From positions 1 through 5,957 of the forward strand of contig JALOBD010000130.1 of NCBI GenBank assembly GCA_023228445.1: 5,957 bases of DNA, written 5' to 3'. Source of the stretch: Sphaerochaeta sp. Lineage in GTDB: Bacteria; Spirochaetota; Spirochaetia; Sphaerochaetales; Sphaerochaetaceae. The number at the start of each line of letters is the position of its first letter. Position 1 is the stretch's first letter. Shown one piece after another: positions 1 to 5,593 of the stretch. The notes under the pieces are model-generated. The model was given only the letters and a program-made list of their open reading frames with translations. It did no database searches and was not told the DNA's origin. A program made the translations under genes and the position numbers.

Positions 1-1834
1 CCAACTCCATCGGGTCGGTGTAGTTGCGCTCACTCTTGCTCATCTTCTTGCCATCGGCGGTGAGCACGATGCCATTGGTGATGCAGTTGTAGAAGGCCGG
101 TTTCTGCCACAGCGCGGCGGCGATGACTGTCAGGGTGTAGAACCACCCCCGTGTCTGATCCAGTCCCTCACAGATGAAGTCGGCGGGGAAGTGGCTGTCC
201 ACGTACTCCTTGTTCTCAAAGGGGTAGTGGTGTTGGGCGTACGGCATCGAGCCGCTCTCAAACCAGCAGTCCAGTACGTCACCGATCCGTCTCATCGTGC
301 CCGTGCCGTCGGGGCTTGGCCACGTCAGGTCGTCCACGTAGTGCTTGTGCAGGTCCTCGACCTGCTGGCCACACTTGGCCTCCAGCTCAGCGCGGCTTCC
401 GATGACCTCGATATAGTCGCTGTTGTCGCACTTCCAGATCGGAATCGGATTGCCCCAGAAGCGGTTGCGGCTGATGGACCAGTCGCGCGCCCCTTCAAGC
501 CACTTGCCAAAGCGCCCGTACTTGAGGTGTTCGGGCATCCAGGTGATCTCTTCGTTGGCAGCAAGCATGAAGCCCTTGATCTTCTGGATATCGACAAACC
601 AGCTGGAGAGGGCCCGGTAGATGAGCGGTTGCTTGGTGCGATAGCAGAAGGGATAGGGGTGCAGGTAGTTCTCACGCTTGACCAGCAGGCCGTGCTGCTT
701 GAGATATTCGATGATCTGGGAGTCGGCGTCCTTGACGAAGACTCCCTCCCAGTCGCTCACCTCGCTGGTGAAGCGCCCCTCCATGTCGATGGGGCAGACC
801 ACCGGGATGCCGGTGCCCTTGAGCACCTGGTAGTCATCCTCACCGAAGCCCGGCGCGGTATGGACGATGCCGCTTCCGTCCTCGACCGAAACATAGTCGC
901 CCAGCACACAGATGAAGGCGCCAGCCTCCTGTTTGAGGTGGGCGAAGTACGGGAAGAGCGGCTTGTAGCCCATGCCGGCGTAGTGGCTGCCCTTCTGCTC
1001 CTCGACGATCTGGTAGTCGTCGCTGCTCTTGTAGTAGTGGCCCAGGCGCTCCTTGCCCAGGATGTAGTAGGCGCCGTCGCTCTTGTCGCGCACCTTCACG
1101 TAGTCGATCTCGGGACCGAAAGCGAGGGCGAGGTTGGAGGGCAGTGTCCACGGGGTGGTCGTCCACGCCAGAAAGTATGTCTCCTCCTCTCCGTCGACTC
1201 CAAAGCGCACCGTGATGGCCGGATCCACCACATCCTGGTACCCGCCAAGGTTCACCTCGAAGTTGGACAACGGTGAGGCAAGGGCAGGACTGAAGGGCAG
1301 GATGTTGTACCCCTCGTAGATGTACCCTTTCTCATAGAGGGTCTTGAAGACCCACCAGATTGTCTCCATATAGTCGGTGTCCATGGTGCGGTACCCGTTC
1401 TCCCAGTCGACCCAACGGCCCATCCGGTTGATGGTGTACTCCCACTCCTTGGTGTAGCGCAGCACGATGGAGCGGCACTCCTCGTTGAACCGGGCCACCC
1501 CATACTCCACGATGGCGCTGTGCCCGCTGATGCCCAGCTTCTTCTCCACCTCGTACTCGACGGGCAGACCGTGGCAATCCCAGCCGAAGGTGCGGTTCAC
1601 CCGCCTCCCCTTCATCGTCTGGTAGCGGGGAATGGCATCCTTGATGGTGCCGGGGACGAGGTGGCCGAAGTGCGGCAACCCAGTGGCGAACGGAGGCCCG
1701 TCGTAGAAGACGTACTCGTTGTCAGCCGGTCTCTGCTCGACCGACTTCTTGAAGATCTCCCGCTCTTCCCAAAATGCAAGGATCGCCTCCTCCATCTTCG
1801 GAAACTCAACTTTAGCGTTCACTGGTTGAAACAT
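1..1834 (-). CDS. ileS: Isoleucyl-tRNA synthetase, eukaryote-like (type 2), C-terminus cut by window edge
   Basis: This cytoplasmic class I enzyme attaches isoleucine to tRNA-Ile using ATP. The frame is open from the ATG at 1834 to the left edge, giving 611 codons of a protein usually near 1,000-1,100 residues. Visible motifs in order: the ATP-binding HIGH-type motif HFGH at residues 55-58 (1661-1672) within PPFATGLPHFGH; GWDCHGLPVE at 84-93; the CP1 editing domain with WTTTPWTLPSN at 224-234 and GSGIVHTAPGFGEDDY at 320-335; DWSISRNRFWG at 451-461; DVLDCWFESGS at 519-529; GLDQTRGWFYT at 557-567; and KMSKS at 597-601 (32-46). The FATGLPHxGH and FGEDDY forms are typical of the eukaryote-like IleRS group rather than the usual bacterial type. 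The missing part should be the end of the catalytic domain and the anticodon-binding region. The ATG is preceded by GAGAGGG (1841-1847) at 6 nt. No frameshift was seen. Confidence 0.97.
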   Translation of the reverse strand, partial: MFQPVNAKVEFPKMEEAILAFWEEREIFKKSVEQRPADNEYVFYDGPPFATGLPHFGHLVPGTIKDAIPRYQTMKGRRVNRTFGWDCHGLPVEYEVEKKLGISGHSAIVEYGVARFNEECRSIVLRYTKEWEYTINRMGRWVDWENGYRTMDTDYMETIWWVFKTLYEKGYIYEGYNILPFSPALASPLSNFEVNLGGYQDVVDPAITVRFGVDGEEETYFLAWTTTPWTLPSNLALAFGPEIDYVKVRDKSDGAYYILGKERLGHYYKSSDDYQIVEEQKGSHYAGMGYKPLFPYFAHLKQEAGAFICVLGDYVSVEDGSGIVHTAPGFGEDDYQVLKGTGIPVVCPIDMEGRFTSEVSDWEGVFVKDADSQIIEYLKQHGLLVKRENYLHPYPFCYRTKQPLIYRALSSWFVDIQKIKGFMLAANEEITWMPEHLKYGRFGKWLEGARDWSISRNRFWGNPIPIWKCDNSDYIEVIGSRAELEAKCGQQVEDLHKHYVDDLTWPSPDGTGTMRRIGDVLDCWFESGSMPYAQHHYPFENKEYVDSHFPADFICEGLDQTRGWFYTLTVIAAALWQKPAFYNCITNGIVLTADGKKMSKSERNYTDPMEL

Positions 1835-1864
1835 ACCTGTCCCTCTCTTCGGTGCATCAACGCC

Positions 1865-1893
1865 ATTCTATTGATATCCGAGAGGAATGACAA
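1865..1893 (-). promoter_or_regulatory. Predicted sigma70-type promoter of ileS
   Basis: On the minus strand a -35 box TTGTCA (1888-1893) is followed after exactly 17 nt by a -10 box TAGAAT (1865-1870). Transcription would start near 1858, leaving a 5' leader of about 25 nt that contains the GAGAGGG ribosome binding site in front of the ATG at 1834. The leader is too short for a T-box or riboswitch, so no RNA-based control of ileS is apparent from this promoter. The match is by eye only. Confidence 0.6.
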
Positions 1894-1915
1894 CCTTGCC
1901 CATCCACCTCCGGCG

Positions 1916-1944
1916 TTGACCTTGGGCTCATGAGGCGCTACTGT
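1916..1944 (+). promoter_or_regulatory. Predicted promoter of cca, placed for a leaderless mRNA
   Basis: A -35 box TTGACC (1916-1921) and a -10 box TACTGT (1939-1944) are separated by exactly 17 nt. The expected start point, 6-7 nt after the -10 box, falls on the ATG at 1951, so the mRNA would have almost no leader. This agrees with the lack of a purine-rich ribosome binding site before 1951. The -10 box matches consensus at only three positions, including the key first two and last bases, so the call is moderate. It lies back to back with the ileS promoter without overlapping its boxes. Confidence 0.5.
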
Positions 1945-1950
1945 CTAGCC

Positions 1951-3306
1951 ATGGCACGCTTTCCCTTGACCCGGACCATCAAACGCTTCGCCTCCCGATT
2001 CAACGAGGCCGGCTACTCCCTCTACGTCGTCGGCGGGGCGGTGCGCGACCACCTGCTCGGCCTGCCGATCGAGGACTACGACTTCACCACCGATGCACGC
2101 CCTGAGGCGGTCATCTCCCTCTTTCGCCGGGTCATCCCCACCGGCATCGAACACGGCACCGTCTCGGTCCACTATGAGGGCGAGGTCTTCGAAGTGACCA
2201 CCTTCCGCAGTGACGGCACCTACCTCGACGGGCGCCACCCCAGCCACGTCGATTTCATCACCAACCTCGAGGAGGACCTGAAGCGGCGCGACTTCACCAT
2301 CAATGCCTTTGCCGTCGACTGCACCACCGCCAAGATCATCGACCGCACCGGTGGGATGGAGGACCTCAAGGCTCGCCAAATCCGTGCCATCGGCGACCCG
2401 CTGCAACGATTTGACGAAGACGGGTTGAGAATCCTGCGCGGAGCCCGCATCGCCGCCAAGATTGACTTTGACATCGAGGGAAGGACCTTTGAAGCGATGG
2501 TTGATCGTCGGCACAACCTCGAGTCGGTCAGCGCCGAGCGCATCCGTGAGGAGCTCTTCAAATTGGTGGGATCGGACCACCCCCGCAAGGGCCTCGAGTA
2601 CCTGAAAACGAGCGGCGTGCTGGCCATCATCCTGCCCGAGTTGATGGAGGGCGATCACATTGAACAAGGAGGCATGCACCATGAGACGGTGCTCGAGCAC
2701 GCCTTCACCGCCTGTGAGGCTGCCTCTCGCCTCACCGACCGCGTCGAGGTGCGGTTTGCTGCGCTGCTGCACGACATTGGAAAGAGCCGTACCGTCAAAG
2801 AGGGGGAGGATCGATCCTCCTTCATCGGCCATGATGAGGTGGGACGGGCGATGGCCGGCACCATCATGCGCCGCCTGAAGGCAAGCGGCGAACAGATCTC
2901 GCTCGTCGAGGATCTGGTGGCCCACCACATGTTCCACTACCAGAGCACCTGGAGTGACAGCGCAGTGCGCCGTTTCATCAGACGGGTCGGCCTGAACCGG
3001 CTCGACGATCTCTTCATCCTCCGTCTCGCCGACCAAGCGGCCATCCACGGCCGCGTGGAGACGACGATGCTCGATGAACTGAAGGCGCGTATCGCATCAA
3101 TTGTGGCTCAAGGGGATGCACTGACCGTGAAGGACCTGGCCATCGGGGGCAATGACTTGATGGCTCTGGGTATCCCCAAGGGCCCGCTCATCGGAAAGGT
3201 GTTGGAGTATCTTCTTGAGACGGTGCTCGATGACCCGGGCCAGAATACGAGCGGGCAGCTCCTCACGATCGCCGAGCGCTACTTCTCCTTGATCAAGAGC
3301 TCATAG
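1951..3306 (+). CDS. cca: CCA tRNA nucleotidyltransferase (class II, with HD domain)
   Basis: Template-independent nucleotidyltransferase expected to add or repair the 3'-CCA of tRNAs using CTP and ATP. From the ATG at 1951 it has 451 residues, normal for NT+HD bacterial members. The N-terminal catalytic domain shows YVVGGAVRD (25-33), the metal-binding EDYDF with D42 and D44, RRDFTINA (112-119), EDGLRILRGAR (156-166) as the nucleotide-recognition motif, and ERIREEL (196-202). An HD-type hydrolase domain follows, with HHETVLEH (243-250), ALLHDIGK (271-278), H294, AHHMFHY (324-330) and D361. The C-terminus has the DLAIGGNDLMALGIPKGPLIG signature (395-415). An in-frame ATG at 1930 would add MRRYCLA, but it lies inside the predicted promoter and has no ribosome binding site, so 1951 is preferred. 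The gene is divergent from ileS and its end overlaps rnc. A poly(A) polymerase of the PcnB type is the main alternative, since the families share the catalytic domain; the C-terminal signature favours Cca. Confidence 0.92.
   Translation: MARFPLTRTIKRFASRFNEAGYSLYVVGGAVRDHLLGLPIEDYDFTTDARPEAVISLFRRVIPTGIEHGTVSVHYEGEVFEVTTFRSDGTYLDGRHPSHVDFITNLEEDLKRRDFTINAFAVDCTTAKIIDRTGGMEDLKARQIRAIGDPLQRFDEDGLRILRGARIAAKIDFDIEGRTFEAMVDRRHNLESVSAERIREELFKLVGSDHPRKGLEYLKTSGVLAIILPELMEGDHIEQGGMHHETVLEHAFTACEAASRLTDRVEVRFAALLHDIGKSRTVKEGEDRSSFIGHDEVGRAMAGTIMRRLKASGEQISLVEDLVAHHMFHYQSTWSDSAVRRFIRRVGLNRLDDLFILRLADQAAIHGRVETTMLDELKARIASIVAQGDALTVKDLAIGGNDLMALGIPKGPLIGKVLEYLLETVLDDPGQNTSGQLLTIAERYFSLIKSS
3279..3306. 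other. Convergent overlap of the cca and rnc coding ends with a shared palindrome
   Basis: The cca stop (TAG, 3304-3306) lies beyond the rnc stop (TAG on the minus strand, 3279-3281), so 28 bp code on both strands. In the middle is the perfect 10-bp palindrome CTTGATCAAG (3288-3297), next to GAGCTC (3297-3302). Both frames read the palindrome as Leu-Ile-Lys, so the two proteins end in SLIKSS and LLIKEK. No intergenic space and no stem-loop with a U-tract separates the two genes, so the transcripts are expected to extend into each other antisense. Confidence 0.95.
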
Positions 3307-4019
3307 GCGAGCTTGGCCGCCATCTGTTGGGCCTCTTTCTTGTTGGCCCCGATGCCCGGGCCGAAGACGTGGCCGGCCACATCGACCTCCATATAGAAGG
3401 TGTGGTTATGTTCGGGCCCGGTCTTCTTCACCAGTGTGTAGGTCGGCACATCCTTGTAGCGCTTTTGCATGTACTCCTGCAGGCTGGTCTTGTAGTCCAG
3501 CGCCCAATCCTCCTCGAGCACGAGGCGGATCTGATCCTCCATCTGGGCAGTGACAAAGCGATAGGTGGCGTCAAAGCCACCGTCCAGGTAGCAGGCTCCA
3601 TAGACAGCCTCCACACAGTCGGCGAGGATCGCCTTCTTCTTGCGCCCGCCGGTCCCCTCCTCGCCTCTGCCCAACAGCAGGAGGCGGTCGAGGCCGAGGC
3701 GCAGTGCGACGACGGCGAGGCTCTCTTCGCTGACCACCGCGCTCTTGATCTTCGAAAAGTCCCCCTCAGCCTTGTTCGGGTGGTTGCGCAGCAGCCAGTC
3801 TGCTACCGAGAGGCCGAGAACCGAATCGCCTAGGAATTCGAGGCGCTCGTTGTTGCCCACCTCCACCGTACTCTCGTTGGCGTAGGAGCGGTGGGTGAAG
3901 GCGAGGTTGAGCAACGCCAAATCGGTGATCGGGACGGCATGAGCGGAGATGAATGCTACAAGCTCCCGCTCTCGTTTACGTGAGAGGGCGGGAGCAGTGT
4001 CTCTGAGATTGCGCTCCAT
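3279..4019 (-). CDS. rnc: Ribonuclease III
   Basis: Mg2+-dependent endonuclease that cuts double-stranded RNA, used in processing 16S/23S rRNA precursors and in mRNA turnover. The 246 residues are close to the usual length. The RNase III domain spans about residues 15-160 and carries the signature NERLEFLGDS (57-66). The acidic active-site residues line up as E58, E61 and D65, with D134 and E137 in ADCVEAVYG, matching E38, E41, D45, D114 and E117 of the E. coli enzyme. A double-stranded RNA-binding domain covers about 176-245, from DYKTSLQEYMQ to KKEAQQMAAKLAYELL. The ATG at 4019 follows the acpP stop by 8 nt with no clear ribosome binding site (CACCTGAC lies between), so translation probably depends on coupling to acpP. 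The 3' end overlaps the convergent cca gene by 28 bp. Confidence 0.97.
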   Translation of the reverse strand: MERNLRDTAPALSRKRERELVAFISAHAVPITDLALLNLAFTHRSYANESTVEVGNNERLEFLGDSVLGLSVADWLLRNHPNKAEGDFSKIKSAVVSEESLAVVALRLGLDRLLLLGRGEEGTGGRKKKAILADCVEAVYGACYLDGGFDATYRFVTAQMEDQIRLVLEEDWALDYKTSLQEYMQKRYKDVPTYTLVKKTGPEHNHTFYMEVDVAGHVFGPGIGANKKEAQQMAAKLAYELLIKEK

Positions 4020-4027
4020 GTCAGGTG

Positions 4028-4267
4028 CTAGAGCTGGGTGGCGAGGAAGTCTACCGCGTCCTTTACGGTCTCGAACTCGTTTGCCTTGTCGTCGGGAATG
4101 GAGACGCCAAGCTCCTCCTCGATCGCGTAGACCAGCTCATAGGTGTCCAGGCTGTCGGCACCAAGGTCCTTGCGGAAAGACGCTTCCATGGTGATCTTGC
4201 CCTCTTCGACCTCGAGTTTTTCGGCGATCAGGGCCTTTACTTTCTCAAATACATCTTTGCTGTCCAT
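4028..4267 (-). CDS. acpP: Acyl carrier protein
   Basis: Small acidic carrier of growing fatty acyl chains in type II fatty acid synthesis, used also for phospholipid acyl transfer. The 79-residue length is standard. The attachment motif GADSLDTYEL has the modifiable serine at S39, in the middle of the DSL triplet (38-40), at the start of helix 2. The rest is the expected acidic helical sequence (IEEELGVSIPDDKA, then ETVKDAVDFL). S39 would receive 4'-phosphopantetheine from CoA, whose penultimate biosynthetic enzyme, CoaD, is encoded two genes upstream. The start is clear: AGGAG (4274-4278) sits 6 nt before the ATG. It lies 21 nt after rpmF and 8 nt before rnc. The Tyr in DTYEL and in LVYAIEE replaces the more usual Val and Met, a mild lineage-specific difference. 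Confidence 0.97.
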   Translation of the reverse strand: MDSKDVFEKVKALIAEKLEVEEGKITMEASFRKDLGADSLDTYELVYAIEEELGVSIPDDKANEFETVKDAVDFLATQL

Positions 4268-4288
4268 AGTGTACTCCTGAAATCTTAG

Positions 4289-4474
4289 TTATTTGTCCTG
4301 CATCTCGAAGATTTGCTCACCGCGATAGAAGCCGCACTTGGGGCATACGCGGTGGGGCAGAACCATGTTTCCGCAGGTAGAGCATCGAGAAAGGGTCGGC
4401 ATAGCCAACTTCATGTTGGCCGCCTTGCGGCTCGCTGCCTTTGCCTTCGAAGTCTTGTATTTAGGTGTTGCCAT
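4289..4474 (-). CDS. rpmF: 50S ribosomal protein L32 (zinc-ribbon form)
   Basis: Small structural protein of the large ribosomal subunit, 61 residues. It starts with the family-typical basic MATPKYKTSKAKAASRKAAN and continues to a zinc ribbon formed by C31 and C34 (CSTC) and C44 and C47 (CPKC), within the conserved LPHRVCPKCGFY stretch. All four cysteines are present, so this is the zinc-binding (C+) version. The ATG at 4474 is preceded by AGGA (4483-4486) at 8 nt. It follows coaD after 61 nt, a gap that carries a likely promoter, and precedes acpP by 21 nt. In many bacteria rpmF is followed by plsX and fab genes before acpP; none is present here. Confidence 0.97.
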   Translation of the reverse strand: MATPKYKTSKAKAASRKAANMKLAMPTLSRCSTCGNMVLPHRVCPKCGFYRGEQIFEMQDK

Positions 4475-4518
4475 CGTTCTAATCCTTTTACACTACACGA
4501 AATTTTGACACGTTCTGA

Positions 4519-4547
4519 AGAATAACGGAAAAGGCCTAAAGCGTCAA
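4519..4547 (-). promoter_or_regulatory. Predicted internal promoter for rpmF-acpP-rnc, overlapping the coaD stop
   Basis: On the minus strand TTGACG (4542-4547) and TATTCT (4519-4524) are separated by exactly 17 nt; the -35 box lies in the last codons of coaD and the TAG stop lies in the spacer. Transcription would start near 4512, giving a leader of about 38 nt before rpmF that includes its AAAAGGA ribosome binding site. The surrounding 4475-4535 gap is noticeably more AT-rich than the genes. It would let rpmF, acpP and rnc be expressed apart from the genes upstream. Confidence 0.5.
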
Positions 4548-5036
4548 CAACTTGATTCGCTTTCGCATCATCTCGACGACGAGCGGAGGAACCATCGGAC
4601 TGATGTCCGCACCATAGGCTGCCATCTCCTTGATGGCGCTTGAGCGCAACTGGAAGAACTGGGGGCTGGTGGGCATGAAGAGCACCTCAAGGTCGGCGTT
4701 CAGCTGCTTGTTGGTCATGGCAAGTTCGAACTCGTAACCGAAATCCACCAAGGCACGCACCCCTCGGATCATCACCCCCACCCCATGGGTCCGGGCAAAG
4801 TCGACGACAAGCCCCTGGTAGCTGACCACCTCAATGTTGGTGTGCTCGACCAAGATTGTGCGCAGCATCTCCATCCGCTCGACGGGGGTGAAGAGCGGCT
4901 GTTTCTGCACATTGTCGGCGACAACCACGTAGAGCTTCCCATAGAGGGCTGCACTGCGCTCGATGATATCGATATGACCGTTGGTCGGTGGATCGAAGGA
5001 TCCAGGCAACATCGCTGTCCTGCTCTTGTCACTCAC
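4536..5036 (-). CDS. coaD: Phosphopantetheine adenylyltransferase (PPAT)
   Basis: Transfers AMP from ATP to 4'-phosphopantetheine to give dephospho-CoA, the fourth step of CoA synthesis from pantothenate; a cytoplasmic enzyme, usually hexameric. The 166 residues match the family. The nucleotidyltransferase motif GSFDPPTNGH (12-21) contains the TxGH element, and there is a PLFTPVERMEML stretch (47-58) and IRGVRALVDFGYEFELAMTN (90-109), which corresponds to the family's RGLRxxxDFEYExxMA. The usual ISSS near the C-terminus reads LRSSAIKE (130-137), with Ala at the third serine position. The start is a GTG whose first bases form GTGA with the TGA stop of the upstream gene, a 4-nt overlap suggesting translational coupling. 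A GGAGG (5047-5051) lies 10 nt before it. An ATG eight codons downstream (5012) is possible but starts very close to the active-site motif. Confidence 0.96.
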   Translation of the reverse strand: MSDKSRTAMLPGSFDPPTNGHIDIIERSAALYGKLYVVVADNVQKQPLFTPVERMEMLRTILVEHTNIEVVSYQGLVVDFARTHGVGVMIRGVRALVDFGYEFELAMTNKQLNADLEVLFMPTSPQFFQLRSSAIKEMAAYGADISPMVPPLVVEMMRKRIKLLTL

Positions 5037-5497
5037 GATTTATTCGCCTCCACGTACTTCTTCATCGCATCGAAGGCCTGCGGGTTCTCCCAGGCAATCC
5101 GCTCAAGGAAGGTGAAGGACCCATCCGCCCCACTCTCCACCACAGCAAAGGTTCCCCGCCCGATGTAGCTGATCTTCTGCGCTTCGGTCAACGTGCGTTC
5201 ATCACTCAGCTTCTCGAGCACACAGTCGAAGTGCGCATAACCGCCCTGGGGGCAGGAGAGCGCACTGGCGATCACACCGATGGGCTTGGAGCAGAGCACA
5301 CACACATCCTCGGGCTCGACCACCTTCTTGACCGCCACCGGGGGCAGGTTGCTCTGGTAGGTTCCCACCCTTGGCTTGGGCAAGAGGCTGCTGGCACCCT
5401 TCTGGTTGTCGACCTGGTTCTGTTTGGCCTTGCGCTTTTGGCGGGACCGCTTGTCCCCCCGCCTGCGCTGGCGCTTCTCTCTCTTCTCTTGTTCCAT
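5033..5497 (-). CDS. Uncharacterised basic protein with a Cys/His cluster
   Basis: I do not recognise this 154-residue protein. Residues 1-33 (MEQEKREKRQRRRGDKR onward) are strongly basic, rich in Lys, Arg and Gln, and look disordered. A linker follows to about residue 62. The core then shows C66-x2-C69-x12-C82-x6-H89-x2-C92, in CVLCSKPIG and GGYAHFDCV, resembling a treble-clef or zinc-ribbon metal site. The C-terminal third (YIGRGTFAVVESG, then FLERIAWENPQAFDAMKKYV) looks like a beta hairpin followed by a helix. There is no signal peptide or membrane segment. The open frame extends to an ATG at 5584, but the ATG at 5497 is preferred because GAGG (5503-5506) precedes it by 5 nt and the upstream stretch includes the GC hairpin. 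It overlaps coaD by 4 nt and follows rplS by 96 nt. A basic tail and a zinc-like cluster beside ribosomal protein genes suggest RNA or ribosome binding, which is inference only. Confidence 0.85.
   Translation of the reverse strand: MEQEKREKRQRRRGDKRSRQKRKAKQNQVDNQKGASSLLPKPRVGTYQSNLPPVAVKKVVEPEDVCVLCSKPIGVIASALSCPQGGYAHFDCVLEKLSDERTLTEAQKISYIGRGTFAVVESGADGSFTFLERIAWENPQAFDAMKKYVEANKS
5047..5051 (-). promoter_or_regulatory. Ribosome binding site supporting the GTG start of coaD
   Basis: GGAGG on the minus strand lies inside the final codons of the upstream gene, 10 nt before the GTG at 5036. No comparable site precedes the alternative ATG at 5012, so it supports the GTG start and the GTGA stop/start overlap. 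Confidence 0.65.
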
Positions 5498-5500
5498 TGG

Positions 5501-5506
5501 CACCTC
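5501..5506 (-). promoter_or_regulatory. Ribosome binding site fixing the start of the uncharacterised protein
   Basis: GAGGTG on the minus strand ends 3 nt before the ATG at 5497 (5 nt counted from GAGG). It favours this start over the in-frame ATG at 5584, which would give a 183-residue product. Confidence 0.6.
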
Positions 5507-5514
5507 ACCACCAC

Positions 5515-5543
5515 AGCCTATCGCGTTTGACCGTTGCAGGCAA
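5515..5543 (-). promoter_or_regulatory. Weak candidate promoter for the uncharacterised gene and coaD
   Basis: On the minus strand TTGCCT (5538-5543) and TAGGCT (5515-5520) are 17 nt apart. Matches to consensus are four and three of six. If real, it would start a transcript close to 5508, just upstream of the ribosome binding site. The genes may equally be read through from rplS. Confidence 0.25.
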
Positions 5544-5553
5544 GCATGACGAA

Positions 5554-5573
5554 GGGGACGGTGACCCGTCCCC
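5554..5573. repeat. Perfect GC-rich inverted repeat (stem-loop) between rplS and the next gene
   Basis: The arms GGGGACGG (5554-5561) and CCGTCCCC (5566-5573) are perfectly complementary around the 4-base loop TGAC. The hairpin begins about 20 nt past the rplS stop in the direction of transcription. It could end or slow rplS transcription or protect the rplS 3' end. However, the transcript continues UUCGUCAUGC rather than a run of U, so it is not a standard intrinsic terminator. The GGGGACGG...CCGTCCCC form also resembles dispersed REP-like palindromes. Confidence 0.75.
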
Positions 5574-5593
5574 CCGCCTTGCACCCATACGCC

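Noticed and set aside
191..1276. Long plus-strand open frame (361 codons) opposite ileS
   Set aside because: It is antisense to unmistakable IleRS motifs, and its translation is a low-complexity run of Val, Leu, Ala and Asp with no recognisable domain, as expected from reading GC-rich codons in the opposite strand.
1930..1950. Upstream ATG giving Cca a seven-residue N-terminal extension
   Set aside because: It lies within the predicted promoter spacer, has no ribosome binding site, and MRRYCLA is not like known Cca N-termini; 1951 fits better.
1835..1950. T-box or other leader RNA controlling ileS
   Set aside because: The predicted leader is only about 25 nt and the whole gap is 116 nt shared with the cca promoter, too short for a T-box specifier stem and antiterminator.
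1945..3048. Long minus-strand open frame (367 codons) opposite cca
   Set aside because: It covers most of the clear Cca catalytic and HD domains in antisense, shows no family motif, and has the same Val/Gly/Asp-rich composition as other antisense shadows.
3288..3302. Bidirectional terminator at the cca/rnc junction
   Set aside because: CTTGATCAAG is a loopless palindrome with a short stem and no adjacent U-tract in either direction; it cannot be called a terminator.
5554..5573. Standard intrinsic terminator for rplS
   Set aside because: The stem is good, but no run of T follows it on the transcribed strand, so it was listed as an inverted repeat instead.
5498..5584. N-terminal extension of the uncharacterised protein to the ATG at 5584
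   Set aside because: It would cover the GC hairpin region, lacks a ribosome binding site and reads as unstructured Gly/His/Arg-rich sequence; GAGGTG before 5497 supports the shorter form.
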